Assembly: GCA_022571535.1 (NCBI GenBank)
Contig: JACZXR010000122.1
Coordinates: forward strand, 1-6,885
Source: Deltaproteobacteria bacterium
Lineage (GTDB): Bacteria > Desulfobacterota > Binatia > UBA9968 > CAXXLF01
DNA length: 6,885 nucleotides
Reading direction: 5' to 3'
This document shows, piece after piece, positions 1 to 6,082 of the stretch. Position numbers and translations under genes: made by a program. Numbering within the stretch: the first letter of the stretch is position 1; each line of letters begins with the position of its first letter. Below the pieces are notes generated by a model. It did not search any database, was not told the origin of the DNA, and was given only the letters and a program-made list of their open reading frames with translations.

Positions 1-19
1 CTGATTTCACTTTGTGTCC

Positions 20-148
20 TTCGTGCTCTTCGTGGTGATATTTCTCTCTTGGTGAAACAGATAAGAGACTGCGGCCGGCTTCACTGCCCTGCTAAACCTT
101 CAGCTCCTGTGACATGTAATAGTATTTGTCTACCACGAAGATCACGAA
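20..148. repeat. Inverted pair of CACGAAG-type intergenic repeats
   Basis: The arm at 20-36 (TTCGTGCTCTTCGTGGT) and the arm at 132-148 (ACCACGAAGATCACGAA) are reverse complements at 16 of 17 positions. The 95 bases between them have no evident gene. Each arm is itself built from a CACGAAG unit repeated with a short spacer. Repeats of this style are scattered through intergenic regions of many environmental bacterial genomes; that is general knowledge and was not checked here. They could fold as a long-range stem or mark the ends of a small element, but no flanking target duplication is visible. Confidence 0.6.
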
Positions 149-610
149 GAATTTGCAATTAATTTATATCGGCCCCTGCGTTTCAAACCCCGTTGTCGAT
201 ATAACTTAATTTTAGAATCCACAAATTGCCTCAACAACCGCTGGATCTGCTGACCGGGAGGCATCCCGAACATTACCCGGCTGTATATCGACCCTGCCAC
301 GTCCCAACTCGGCGATAGTTGCATGCCCGCAGCGTGAATATCTCGGAATAAACAGGGATATCCCCTTTCGCCTGCTGGTTGCCGTTTCACTAAAGGTAGA
401 GAGGCCTTCGAGCATTCCCCCCGCATATCCTCTCCCGATCTGTTACGCGGGTATCCCAGAGACGGCCCATCCTGGCGACAGCGGATCGCACTGTCAACCA
501 GGGAGTCGGTTTCCAGACAAACCTGGACATTTCCACATGACCTGAGAATCTTGAGGACAGGTGACCTCGAAATGTTACAAAACATCAGGATGGTGTATAA
601 AAGTCATGCG
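149..610. other. Intergenic stretch with no supportable gene
   Basis: Several overlapping open frames cross this stretch on the minus strand, the longest about 147 codons. Their translations are low in recognisable motifs, rich in Arg, Ser and Pro, and match no family I know, and no convincing ribosome binding site marks a start. I see no tRNA, rRNA, CRISPR repeat or clear terminator. It may contain decayed sequence, but nothing is specific enough to name. Confidence 0.45.
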
Positions 611-807
611 TTAGCCCCGTCCGAAAAAGGAACGGAGCGCAAAATGAAAGGATTCATCCTGTCTGTCTGGGATCAGGCGAGGTGTCGGCAGATTCCCATA
701 GGCTCCTGTAGGGGTCCAGGGGAAACGGTCCAAGGTGTATGCTGCCGAGCATCCTACAAAGCCCTTCAGAGGTCCGAGACTGATTTCAAGATTCGGACCG
801 GGGTTAG
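611..807. mobile_element. MITE-like element, copy 1 (diverged)
   Basis: The stretch is bounded by a 4-bp direct repeat TTAG (611-614 and 804-807). Inside it lie imperfect inverted ends: CCCCGTCCGAA at 615-625 against TTCGGACCGGGG at 792-803, which differ by one inserted base. The interior is exactly 189 bp, the same as copy 2 at 4361-4557. It carries no transposase gene, so it would be a non-autonomous element mobilised in trans. TTAG and TTAA both fit the YTAR target duplication known for the IS5 subgroup, but that assignment is inference. The interior is not recognisably similar to copy 2, apart from bases next to the ends when the two are compared in opposite orientation. The element lies 25 bases before the start codon of the amidohydrolase gene and may carry or displace its promoter. 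Confidence 0.55.
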
Positions 808-820
808 AATCTCTGATTTT

Positions 821-826
821 GAGGAG
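821..826 (+). promoter_or_regulatory. Ribosome binding site fixing the amidohydrolase start
   Basis: GAGGAG at 821-826 lies six bases before ATG 833. It decides the start over an in-frame ATG at 551, whose 94 extra codons run through the transposon-like element and resemble no protein family. Confidence 0.75.
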
Positions 827-832
827 AAAGAA

Positions 833-1768
833 ATGATCATTGATACCCACTTTCATGCCTTTCCAGGAAAGTACCTTGAGCTTACGCCCCAGGCAAAAAA
901 TGATGTTAGAGGGGTGGGGTTTCATGCGTTCAGCCATCAGGAATATCTGGATGTCATGGACAGATACGGCGTTGACATAGGCGTACTCTCATGCACCTCC
1001 AGGTATATTGAACGAGGGTCTCGTGAGAAAGCCCTGAAGTTATGCCGGGTGCTTAACGATTCATTTGCAGATGCCCACGCCAGATACCCCCACAGATTCA
1101 AGGCCTTCGCAAGGCCCCCCATGGTTGACATGAAGGACTGCGTCAAGGAGCTAAGAAGGTGCTTTGAAGAGCTGGGTTTGCATGGGATTATGATTCCCAC
1201 AAATATCGCCGGCAAATACGTGGATGAGCCTGAATTTGAGCCGTTTTGGGAGGAGGTCCACGCTATAGGTAAGCCTCTATTTCTCCATCCTACCAACGCC
1301 CCCTGTGAACCCAATTGGAACAAGTACTCCCTGCACCAGAAAATGCTCTGGCCTGCCGACAGCACCCTGGCCATATCCCGGATCGTATATAGCGGGATAT
1401 TTGACCGCTATCCAGACCTTAACCTCATTGGATCACATCTCGGTGGCATGATCCTCAACTACCTTGACCGTTTGAACTGGTGGGAGGGGAATTTAGAATG
1501 CAAGAATAAACCCGAGGATTACTTCAAGAAAATATATTATGACACCGCAGGCCCCGTCAGGGCACCGGCCATAAAGATGGCCTGTGACACCGCCGGGGTA
1601 GGTCAGATACTCTTCGGTGCAGATTACCCCCACGGAAGGGAAGGAAGAGACGATCAGTTTTATCCCATGACCTTGAAGGCCATGGAGGATCTTGACCTAT
1701 CAAAGGAGGACAAAGAGAAGATCTATTACAGGAACGCAAAGCAACTATTTGAGTTCGAAGAGGGTTAA
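833..1768 (+). CDS. Amidohydrolase-2 family (ACMSD-like) metal-dependent hydrolase/decarboxylase
   Basis: This is a 311-residue cytoplasmic enzyme of the amidohydrolase-2 family (Pfam PF04909), whose TIM-barrel members include ACMSD, gamma-resorcylate decarboxylase and related hydrolases. The family residues are all visible: the HxH metal motif in DTHFH (His6, His8) at the very N-terminus, His152 in FLHP, His202 in GSHLGG, and Asp264 in FGADYPHG near the C-terminus. Length is normal for the family. The frame stays open upstream to 551, but ATG 833 has a GAGGAG ribosome binding site and puts the first strand of the barrel right at the N-terminus, as expected. It is the first of six same-strand genes and is followed 95 bases later by a DUF3891 gene. 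Decarboxylation or hydrolysis of an aromatic or cyclic carboxylate is likely, but the substrate cannot be read from the sequence. Confidence 0.9.
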   Translation: MIIDTHFHAFPGKYLELTPQAKNDVRGVGFHAFSHQEYLDVMDRYGVDIGVLSCTSRYIERGSREKALKLCRVLNDSFADAHARYPHRFKAFARPPMVDMKDCVKELRRCFEELGLHGIMIPTNIAGKYVDEPEFEPFWEEVHAIGKPLFLHPTNAPCEPNWNKYSLHQKMLWPADSTLAISRIVYSGIFDRYPDLNLIGSHLGGMILNYLDRLNWWEGNLECKNKPEDYFKKIYYDTAGPVRAPAIKMACDTAGVGQILFGADYPHGREGRDDQFYPMTLKAMEDLDLSKEDKEKIYYRNAKQLFEFEEG

Positions 1769-1851
1769 AATGTCTCAGCCCACTAATCGGAATATGGAGG
1801 TTGACAACCTATCAGCCAGCGGCCTATATCGTGATTGAAAATGTCCCTAAG

Positions 1852-1856
1852 GGAGA
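1852..1856 (+). promoter_or_regulatory. Ribosome binding site fixing the DUF3891 start
   Basis: GGGAG at 1852-1856 is seven bases before ATG 1864. The in-frame TTG at 1801 has GGAGG directly touching it with no spacer, which is a poor arrangement. The residues it would add are also not part of the family, whose members begin close to this ATG. Confidence 0.65.
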
Positions 1857-1863
1857 CTTGGCA

Positions 1864-2682
1864 ATGGTCGTGAGAGATCGTAAAGACGGTTCAGCAATTG
1901 TGAGCACTCAGGAAGATCACGCAGAGCTATCGAGCCAGTTTGCAGCGCACTGGGGTAACAGACGTTTCACGAAGCTTCGCCCTTACGAATCAATGGTTTT
2001 TGCCACGACCTACCACGACAGCGGATATAGGGAGTGGGAGGGTACTCCTCCCATGAATCTCGAGAAAGGCCGTCCTTACGGCCACAGGGAAGACCCTCCA
2101 TCAATCGAACAGACGGAGTTAGAGGCCTACGTTCGCAACATCGACTGGGTCCGATCCCACGACCCATACGCAGCCTTGTTGGTCTCCATGCATCGCACGG
2201 GGCTTTGGAAAAATCGTTACCAGTTCTTTACGAGCCCAAAGGGCAGGCTACGGGAACGAAGCCCGGAAACCAAAGCGGTGATGAAGGATCTAGAATCGAC
2301 CCAGGAGAAGGAGAGAAAATCCCTTGGTGGCGCCAATCCCAGGTTCGAGGAGCAGGTGTGGTTCAACTATCATCTGCTACAGGTCTACGACCTACTTTCC
2401 CTATACTTCTGCTGCGATGGATACGATGAAGACCGGTTTAGAGAGACCATCATTGCACCGGTCCCGTTGGCTTATGACGCCAAAGAAGAGGTGGAATTGC
2501 GTATTGTTCCTACGGAGGCGAACTCGGTTAAAATCCAGCCTTATCCCTTTGACCTTTCCCCACTTAAATTTTCTGTGCGAGCTCGAATCATCCCGGCCGG
2601 CACCTTTGCCTCGGAGGAGGCGTGCAGGGAGACCTACCACAAGGCCCCCAGGGTCCTTTTGAACTTCGAAATCGTGGATTGA
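1864..2682 (+). CDS. DUF3891 family protein
   Basis: A 272-residue soluble protein that I recognise as DUF3891, a family of unknown biochemical function. Family hallmarks seen: the opening MVVR, then STQEDHAELSSQFAAHWGN (residues 14-32), the YHDSGYREWE segment (50-59) with an HD pair at His51-Asp52, PYAALLVSMHRTGL (101-114), and a late segment ending in DLLSLYFCC. The conserved His19, His51-Asp52 and His110 look like a metal site similar to the HD-domain arrangement, but this is inference from spacing. There is no signal peptide or membrane segment. A TTG at 1801 could add 21 residues, but it lacks proper spacing to a ribosome binding site. The gene lies between the amidohydrolase (95 bases upstream) and the selenoprotein (85 bases downstream), probably co-transcribed. 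Confidence 0.82.
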   Translation: MVVRDRKDGSAIVSTQEDHAELSSQFAAHWGNRRFTKLRPYESMVFATTYHDSGYREWEGTPPMNLEKGRPYGHREDPPSIEQTELEAYVRNIDWVRSHDPYAALLVSMHRTGLWKNRYQFFTSPKGRLRERSPETKAVMKDLESTQEKERKSLGGANPRFEEQVWFNYHLLQVYDLLSLYFCCDGYDEDRFRETIIAPVPLAYDAKEEVELRIVPTEANSVKIQPYPFDLSPLKFSVRARIIPAGTFASEEACRETYHKAPRVLLNFEIVD

Positions 2683-2767
2683 AAGCTCCCCGGCTACGAG
2701 TTCCATTCTCCGGTGCCAACCCAATGCTTCTGAAAGATGCGCATATGAAGAAGGGAAACATAAATTC

Positions 2768-3340
2768 ATGATTTTAGAGGTGAGTGCCAAATTTCCGAGT
2801 GCCAACCTTAAAGATATTGACGGGAAATCAGTTGAGTTCCCGGATGTCCTAACTCTGGCCCCAGCCACGGTCGTATTTTTCTACCGTGGCCAGTGGTGAC
2901 CCTGGTGCCGGGCGCAGGTAGCGGCCTTTGTCTACGAGATCGAGAGGTTCCGAGAAAACAATGTGGCTATACTCGGCATCAGTCCACAGATAGCGGATTA
3001 TGGAAGGCAACTCCGTGAGAGGGTGATTCGGGATGCCCAGTTTGACCAGGCAGGCCATAAAGGACATGATGCCTTTTGGCCGGATCCTCGGGGCGTTTTT
3101 CCGCTCCGCCTGATCAGCGATCCTGATTGTACTTTAAGCCGAGCAGTGGGAGCTGAGCGTAAGGGTCACTGGAGCGGGCCGATGGTTTATGCGACGACGT
3201 TTTTGATAGACGCCGGAGGACACGTTCGGTGGAGGTTTCAGGCAAAAATGGCCTCAAGGCGGCCTAGTCCCGTGAGGCTGGCAGCCATGGCAAGGGCAGT
3301 GGCTAAGGGAGAACCCGTTCCCGAGTACATCGAAGAGTGA
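2768..3340 (+). CDS. Selenocysteine-containing peroxiredoxin-like protein (TGA at 2897-2899 read as Sec44)
   Basis: A thioredoxin-fold AhpC/TSA-like redox protein of 190 residues, if the in-frame TGA at codon 44 is translated. The first segment (ATG 2768, residues 1-43) runs through a first beta strand (VVFFYRGQW) into the TGA. The frame then continues with PWCRAQ and on to a typical C-terminal half (TTFLIDAGGHVRWRF, then ASRRPSP). Cys-containing relatives carry YRGxWCPxC(R/N)xQ, so the TGA sits exactly at the first, peroxidatic cysteine, with Cys47 as resolving partner; Cys121 is also present. A hairpin right after the TGA fits a bacterial SECIS. Likely role: thiol-dependent peroxide reduction or disulfide exchange in the cytoplasm. 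AAGGGA at 2751-2756 lies 11 bases before the ATG, somewhat far. An ATG at 2963 would give a 125-residue fragment without the active site. A recent nonsense mutation or sequencing error is the alternative, but it would have to fall on this one codon by chance. Confidence 0.85.
2897..2932 (+). promoter_or_regulatory. Candidate bacterial SECIS element (Sec insertion signal)
   Basis: Directly after the UGA (2897-2899) the mRNA can fold with C2913-G2914-C2915 paired to G2921-C2922-G2923, closing the five-base loop AGGUA (2916-2920). The stem extends by G2910-G2911 with C2925-C2926 past one G-G mismatch, then by weaker pairs out to G2904-C2932. The loop GGU is 18-20 bases after the UGA; in the E. 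coli fdhF SECIS it is 19-21 bases after. The lower stem is weak. SelB would bind this loop with Sec-tRNA and GTP. Confidence 0.7.
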
Positions 3341-3438
3341 CGGGTTCTGACCAACACCAGGAGTTGAGCGAGGAGGCGAGATTTTAAAAATATCATTGCG
3401 ACGCTTTGTCCATAAAAGCTGAAAATAGGAATTTAGTG

Positions 3439-3442
3439 AGGA
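3439..3442 (+). promoter_or_regulatory. Ribosome binding site supporting a TTG start
   Basis: AGGA at 3439-3442, within GTGAGGA, is seven bases before TTG 3450. An in-frame TAG at 3426-3428 leaves no ATG or GTG start upstream, so TTG is the best available start for the binding-protein gene. Confidence 0.6.
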
Positions 3443-3449
3443 AAAAATT

Positions 3450-4364
3450 TTGGATCTGTTAAGCGTTACTGGTTACCACCGCCGTCCCCCTCACCTCGTG
3501 GCCGAGCACAAGGGCTTCTTTGCAAAGGAAGGTCTAGAGGTCAGATATCACCTCGCAACCTATGCGCCAGACCATAATCGTGGCATGGCTGACGGCCGCT
3601 GGAATCTGACGCTGAGCAGCGCCGACACCATGATTGCCCGCACAACCACAGACGGAGTGGACTTTCTTCTTTTCATGCAGGCCGAAGAGGGTTTAGACGC
3701 CAGCCTCGTGGGCCGTCCCGGGATTACCTCGATAGAGCAACTACGCGGGAAACTTCTGGCAGGCGATCCCGGAGACTCTAATCTCGACCTTATCCGGAGA
3801 AAGATACTTCGAAGCCACGGGTTCAAGGAAGAGGATTATAAAGTAGAGATCATTGGCAGTTCCCCTAAACGTCTGGAGGCCTTTCTCCAAGGGAAGGTCG
3901 TTGCTGCGATGCTGACTCCACCCTCCACTGAAAAAGCCCTGTCTGCCGGAGGGGTGCTGCTGGCTAGGGCTGAGGATTACGTTCCAAACTGGCCCCTCAC
4001 CTGCGGGTGGACGCTCCGCCAATGGCTCCAGGATCACAGGGAACTCGTGGTCCGTTTCATTCGTGCATGGGTCGCAGCCACCGATTGGCTCCTTCAGCCA
4101 GAGCACCGTGAGGAGACAGTACAGTTGATCATGGAGACGGAACATCTCAATCGGGAGAGGGCTGAGCACAGCTACACGACGGTGGTTCCGAAGGCACGGA
4201 TCAATCCTGTGGCTTTACGTAAGGTCTTAGAGTTGCGGATCGAGATGGGTGTCTACAAGCCTCCTCATAGCCCATCTGAGCGTTTCTATGATTCAAGCTA
4301 CTGGTGCGAGGCAACGGGACTTCCCGCTCCGGAACCAGCAGGCTCGCCTGGAGGGTCCTCTTAA
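3450..4364 (+). CDS. THI5/NMT1 (SsuA-like) substrate-binding protein without signal peptide
   Basis: A 304-residue protein with the type-2 periplasmic-binding fold of the NMT1/THI5/SsuA group. Visible features are HLVAEHKGFFAKEGLEVRY near the N-terminus (the usual opening helix of this fold), the GITSIEQLRGKLLAGDPGDS segment starting the second lobe, and FLQGKVVAAMLTPP, the typical return crossing. It begins at TTG 3450 with no hydrophobic leader or lipobox, so it is predicted to be cytoplasmic, unlike transporter-bound SsuA or TauA proteins. No permease or ATPase gene is in the window. It may be a ligand-binding or THI5-like metabolic protein, or its export signal may have been lost. The stop codon TAA (4362-4364) lies inside the TTAA target duplication of the element that follows. 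The last 15 or so residues are rich in Pro, Gly and Ser and look like a flexible tail. Confidence 0.8.
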   Translation: MDLLSVTGYHRRPPHLVAEHKGFFAKEGLEVRYHLATYAPDHNRGMADGRWNLTLSSADTMIARTTTDGVDFLLFMQAEEGLDASLVGRPGITSIEQLRGKLLAGDPGDSNLDLIRRKILRSHGFKEEDYKVEIIGSSPKRLEAFLQGKVVAAMLTPPSTEKALSAGGVLLARAEDYVPNWPLTCGWTLRQWLQDHRELVVRFIRAWVAATDWLLQPEHREETVQLIMETEHLNRERAEHSYTTVVPKARINPVALRKVLELRIEMGVYKPPHSPSERFYDSSYWCEATGLPAPEPAGSPGGSS

Positions 4365-4557
4365 CCCCGATCCGAAATTAATCAGGCAAAGAAATTTTCC
4401 CTGATGAGCATCAGACCGCGACAAATACCTGTTTCAAGCATGAATCAGCAACTCACCTTTAGTGGTGTTGCAGACCGACGATCAAAATGCCGGCAACTGG
4501 TGTTCTAAGCCGCTCAACACCGGAAATGCCTCGATTGTTTTTTCGGATCGGGGTTAA
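4361..4557. mobile_element. MITE-like element, copy 2 (intact)
   Basis: Perfect 17-bp inverted arms lie at 4361-4377 (TTAACCCCGATCCGAAA) and 4541-4557 (TTTCGGATCGGGGTTAA). The outer TTAA on each side is best read as a 4-bp target duplication, leaving 13-bp inverted ends and a 189-bp interior, the same size as copy 1. There is no open frame for a transposase. The interior folds into small hairpins: CTGATGAGCATCAG at 4401-4414, an 8-bp bulged hairpin at 4448-4471 (GCAA, CACC paired to GGTG, TTGC) and an 8-bp hairpin at 4497-4523. About 70 bases of the left side align without gaps to copy 3 at 6657. The element accounts for most of the gap between the binding protein and the aldo/keto reductase and leaves a 59-base leader before the latter. 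Confidence 0.8.
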
Positions 4558-4616
4558 CTTTTTTCTCTCAGACTGGTGCATTATTCAATTCAAGTAACGA
4601 CGGGAAGAAGAAGGTC

Positions 4617-5609
4617 GTGAAATACCGGCAACTCGGAACGGAAAAGCTCAGGGTCTCGGCCATAGGCCTGGGATGCCGCCCACTCACCGACCTTGACGGC
4701 GGAAAGAACGAGGCGCGTGCCAATCAAGTGATTCACAGAGCTATCGACCTCGGCATTACCCTGTTCGACACGGCCGACACCTACGCGATGGGCCTCAACG
4801 AGGAGCTCCTCGGCAAGTCAATCAAGGGAAAACGCGATCAGGTCGTGCTGGCCGACAAATTCGGGATCACCAAGAATAAACCCGAGGCGGAGGGTCGACC
4901 GGTCGATGGGCGGCCCGAATACGTGCGGGCCGCCTGTGAACAGTGTCTCAGGCGCCTCAACACCGATGTGATCGACATCTATTTCCTCCACCGGGTCGAT
5001 CCGGAGGTCCCAATCGAAGAATCGGTGGGTGCTATGAAGAGGCTGGTTGAAGAGGGGAAGGTCCGCTATTTGGGGTTGTCAGAAGCCGCGCCGGAGTCGA
5101 TCCGGCGGGCGAACACCGTTCATCCGATTGTTGTCTTACAGAGCGAATACTCCCTTTGGACCCGTAATTACGAGAAGGACAGTATACCGGCGTGCCGCGA
5201 GCTCGGCATTGGCTTAATGCCTTACTACCCCCTGGGACAAGGTTTTCTGTCAGGCTCGTTCCGCGGCGCCCACGAACTTGATCCCAGAGATAGCCGGAAG
5301 AAGATGCCTCGCTTCCAAGAGGAAAACATCGGCCACAATCTGGATTTACTCGCAAGGTTCAAGCAGATTGCAGACGATAATAGGTGCAGCGTGTCACAAC
5401 TGGCGCTTGCATGGATCCTTGCCCAGGCCGATGACTTCGTGCCGATCCCTGGGACCACCAGTATTGCCCACCTGGAGGAAAATGCCGGCGCGGCAGACGT
5501 AGAACTGTCTGCCGAAGATCTAGCGCGCATCGAGAGGATATTTCCGCGCGAGGGAAGCGCAGCGGGGGCGCGCCTCACGAGAGAGCGGTTGGTAGGCCTA
5601 AACATCTAG
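4617..5609 (+). CDS. Aldo/keto reductase (AKR13-like)
   Basis: A complete 330-residue NADPH-type aldo/keto reductase with the (beta/alpha)8 barrel. The catalytic tetrad is present: Asp51 in LFDTADTY, Tyr56, Lys81 in ADKFG and His125 in YFLHRVDP. The N-terminus MKYRQLGTEKLRVSAIGLGC is the usual family opening, and the segment GLMPYYPLGQGFLSG (about 200-215) followed by LAWILAQ and VPIPGTTS near the C-terminus forms the cofactor side. The ending, with SAAGARLTRERLVGLNI, resembles the AKR13/YakC type. It would reduce a carbonyl to an alcohol in the cytoplasm. GTG 4617 is the start because it places the family N-terminus correctly; AAGAAGG (4608-4614) just before it is unusually close. It lies downstream of the MITE-like copy 2 and 50 bases upstream of the cupin, probably in one transcript with it. 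Confidence 0.92.
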   Translation: MKYRQLGTEKLRVSAIGLGCRPLTDLDGGKNEARANQVIHRAIDLGITLFDTADTYAMGLNEELLGKSIKGKRDQVVLADKFGITKNKPEAEGRPVDGRPEYVRAACEQCLRRLNTDVIDIYFLHRVDPEVPIEESVGAMKRLVEEGKVRYLGLSEAAPESIRRANTVHPIVVLQSEYSLWTRNYEKDSIPACRELGIGLMPYYPLGQGFLSGSFRGAHELDPRDSRKKMPRFQEENIGHNLDLLARFKQIADDNRCSVSQLALAWILAQADDFVPIPGTTSIAHLEENAGAADVELSAEDLARIERIFPREGSAAGARLTRERLVGLNI

Positions 5610-5659
5610 ACACGCTTGATGGCAGGGCTTGGAACAATAATAGTAAGGGGGTTTTCACA

Positions 5660-6031
5660 ATGGAGTTCATCAATCTAAATCAGAAGATGACCGAGGCCGA
5701 AAAGGAAAGAAAGAGGAAGCTTAATCTCTTTGGAACTGACAGCTTTCGGTCTTGGATGCTCTATTTCCAACCTGGGGACGGCACAGACATGCACTACCAC
5801 GTCTCTCCCGAGACCTTTCTGGTGATAGAAGGGAAAGCCTCGGTCAAGGGGATTCATGGAGAGGAGAGAATTATTGAAAAGAACGAGATCGTCTTCTTTG
5901 GGCCGAAAGACTACTATCAGCTCCCGAACGTGGGGAACAGTCCGCTCGTGCTTTTCGGGAACCGATCCGAGGCCTTTGGCGGACCTCACGTAAAGTATCA
6001 GGAAGCTAGAGAAGACTCAGCCGGGCGATAA
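5660..6031 (+). CDS. Small single-domain cupin
   Basis: A 123-residue protein with one cupin (double-stranded beta-helix) domain. Motif 1 is clear: GDGTDMHYHVSPETFLVIEG contains His45, His47, Glu51 and Gly58 at the normal spacing. Motif 2 is FFGPKDYYQLPNVGN (about 79-93), which keeps the Pro and Asn but has Tyr86 where the metal-binding His normally stands. The metal site would therefore be His/His/Glu with a Tyr or open position, or the protein may be a binding or isomerase-type cupin and not an oxygenase. AAGGGGG at 5644-5650 lies nine bases before ATG 5660 and is a strong ribosome binding site. There is no signal peptide. It follows the aldo/keto reductase by 50 bases and probably acts on the same class of small organic compound. 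Confidence 0.85.
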   Translation: MEFINLNQKMTEAEKERKRKLNLFGTDSFRSWMLYFQPGDGTDMHYHVSPETFLVIEGKASVKGIHGEERIIEKNEIVFFGPKDYYQLPNVGNSPLVLFGNRSEAFGGPHVKYQEAREDSAGR

Positions 6032-6082
6032 AGAGCAACCAAGCGGAGTGCCGGGCGCCAGCCTTTAACTAGTGCCTCTTAT

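Noticed and set aside
142..585. Minus-strand open frame of 147 codons, with a second overlapping frame at 212-415
   Set aside because: No recognisable domain, no clear ribosome binding site, and a composition typical of chance frames; the 3' end runs into the repeat arm.
551..832. N-terminal extension of the amidohydrolase frame to ATG 551
   Set aside because: The extra 94 codons cross the transposon-like copy 1, show no family similarity, and are followed by a better start (ATG 833 with GAGGAG) that places the HxH motif at the usual N-terminal position.
1770..1838. Tiny 22-codon frame starting one base after the amidohydrolase stop
   Set aside because: No family, overlaps the upstream part of the DUF3891 frame, and there is no independent support for translation.
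2897..2899. TGA as a true stop, making the redoxin a pseudogene
   Set aside because: The stop falls exactly on the catalytic Cys codon, the frame is otherwise intact on both sides, and a SECIS-like hairpin follows. Random decay would rarely give this combination.
2963..3340. Independent 125-residue gene starting at ATG 2963
   Set aside because: It would lack the first strand and the active site of the fold, and no ribosome binding site precedes it; it is the downstream part of the selenoprotein.
4401..4435. Hammerhead ribozyme suggested by CTGATGAG in element copies 2 and 3
   Set aside because: The second core box GAAA is missing after a possible stem II (GACAAA or GCCAAA instead), and no stem III with a cleavage site can be drawn. 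The motif is explained by the CTGAT-GAGC-ATCAG hairpin.
6032..6082. Rho-independent terminator between the cupin and the luciferase-like remnant
   Set aside because: There is some GC-rich sequence (GCCGGGCGCC) but no convincing stem followed by a T-run on either strand.
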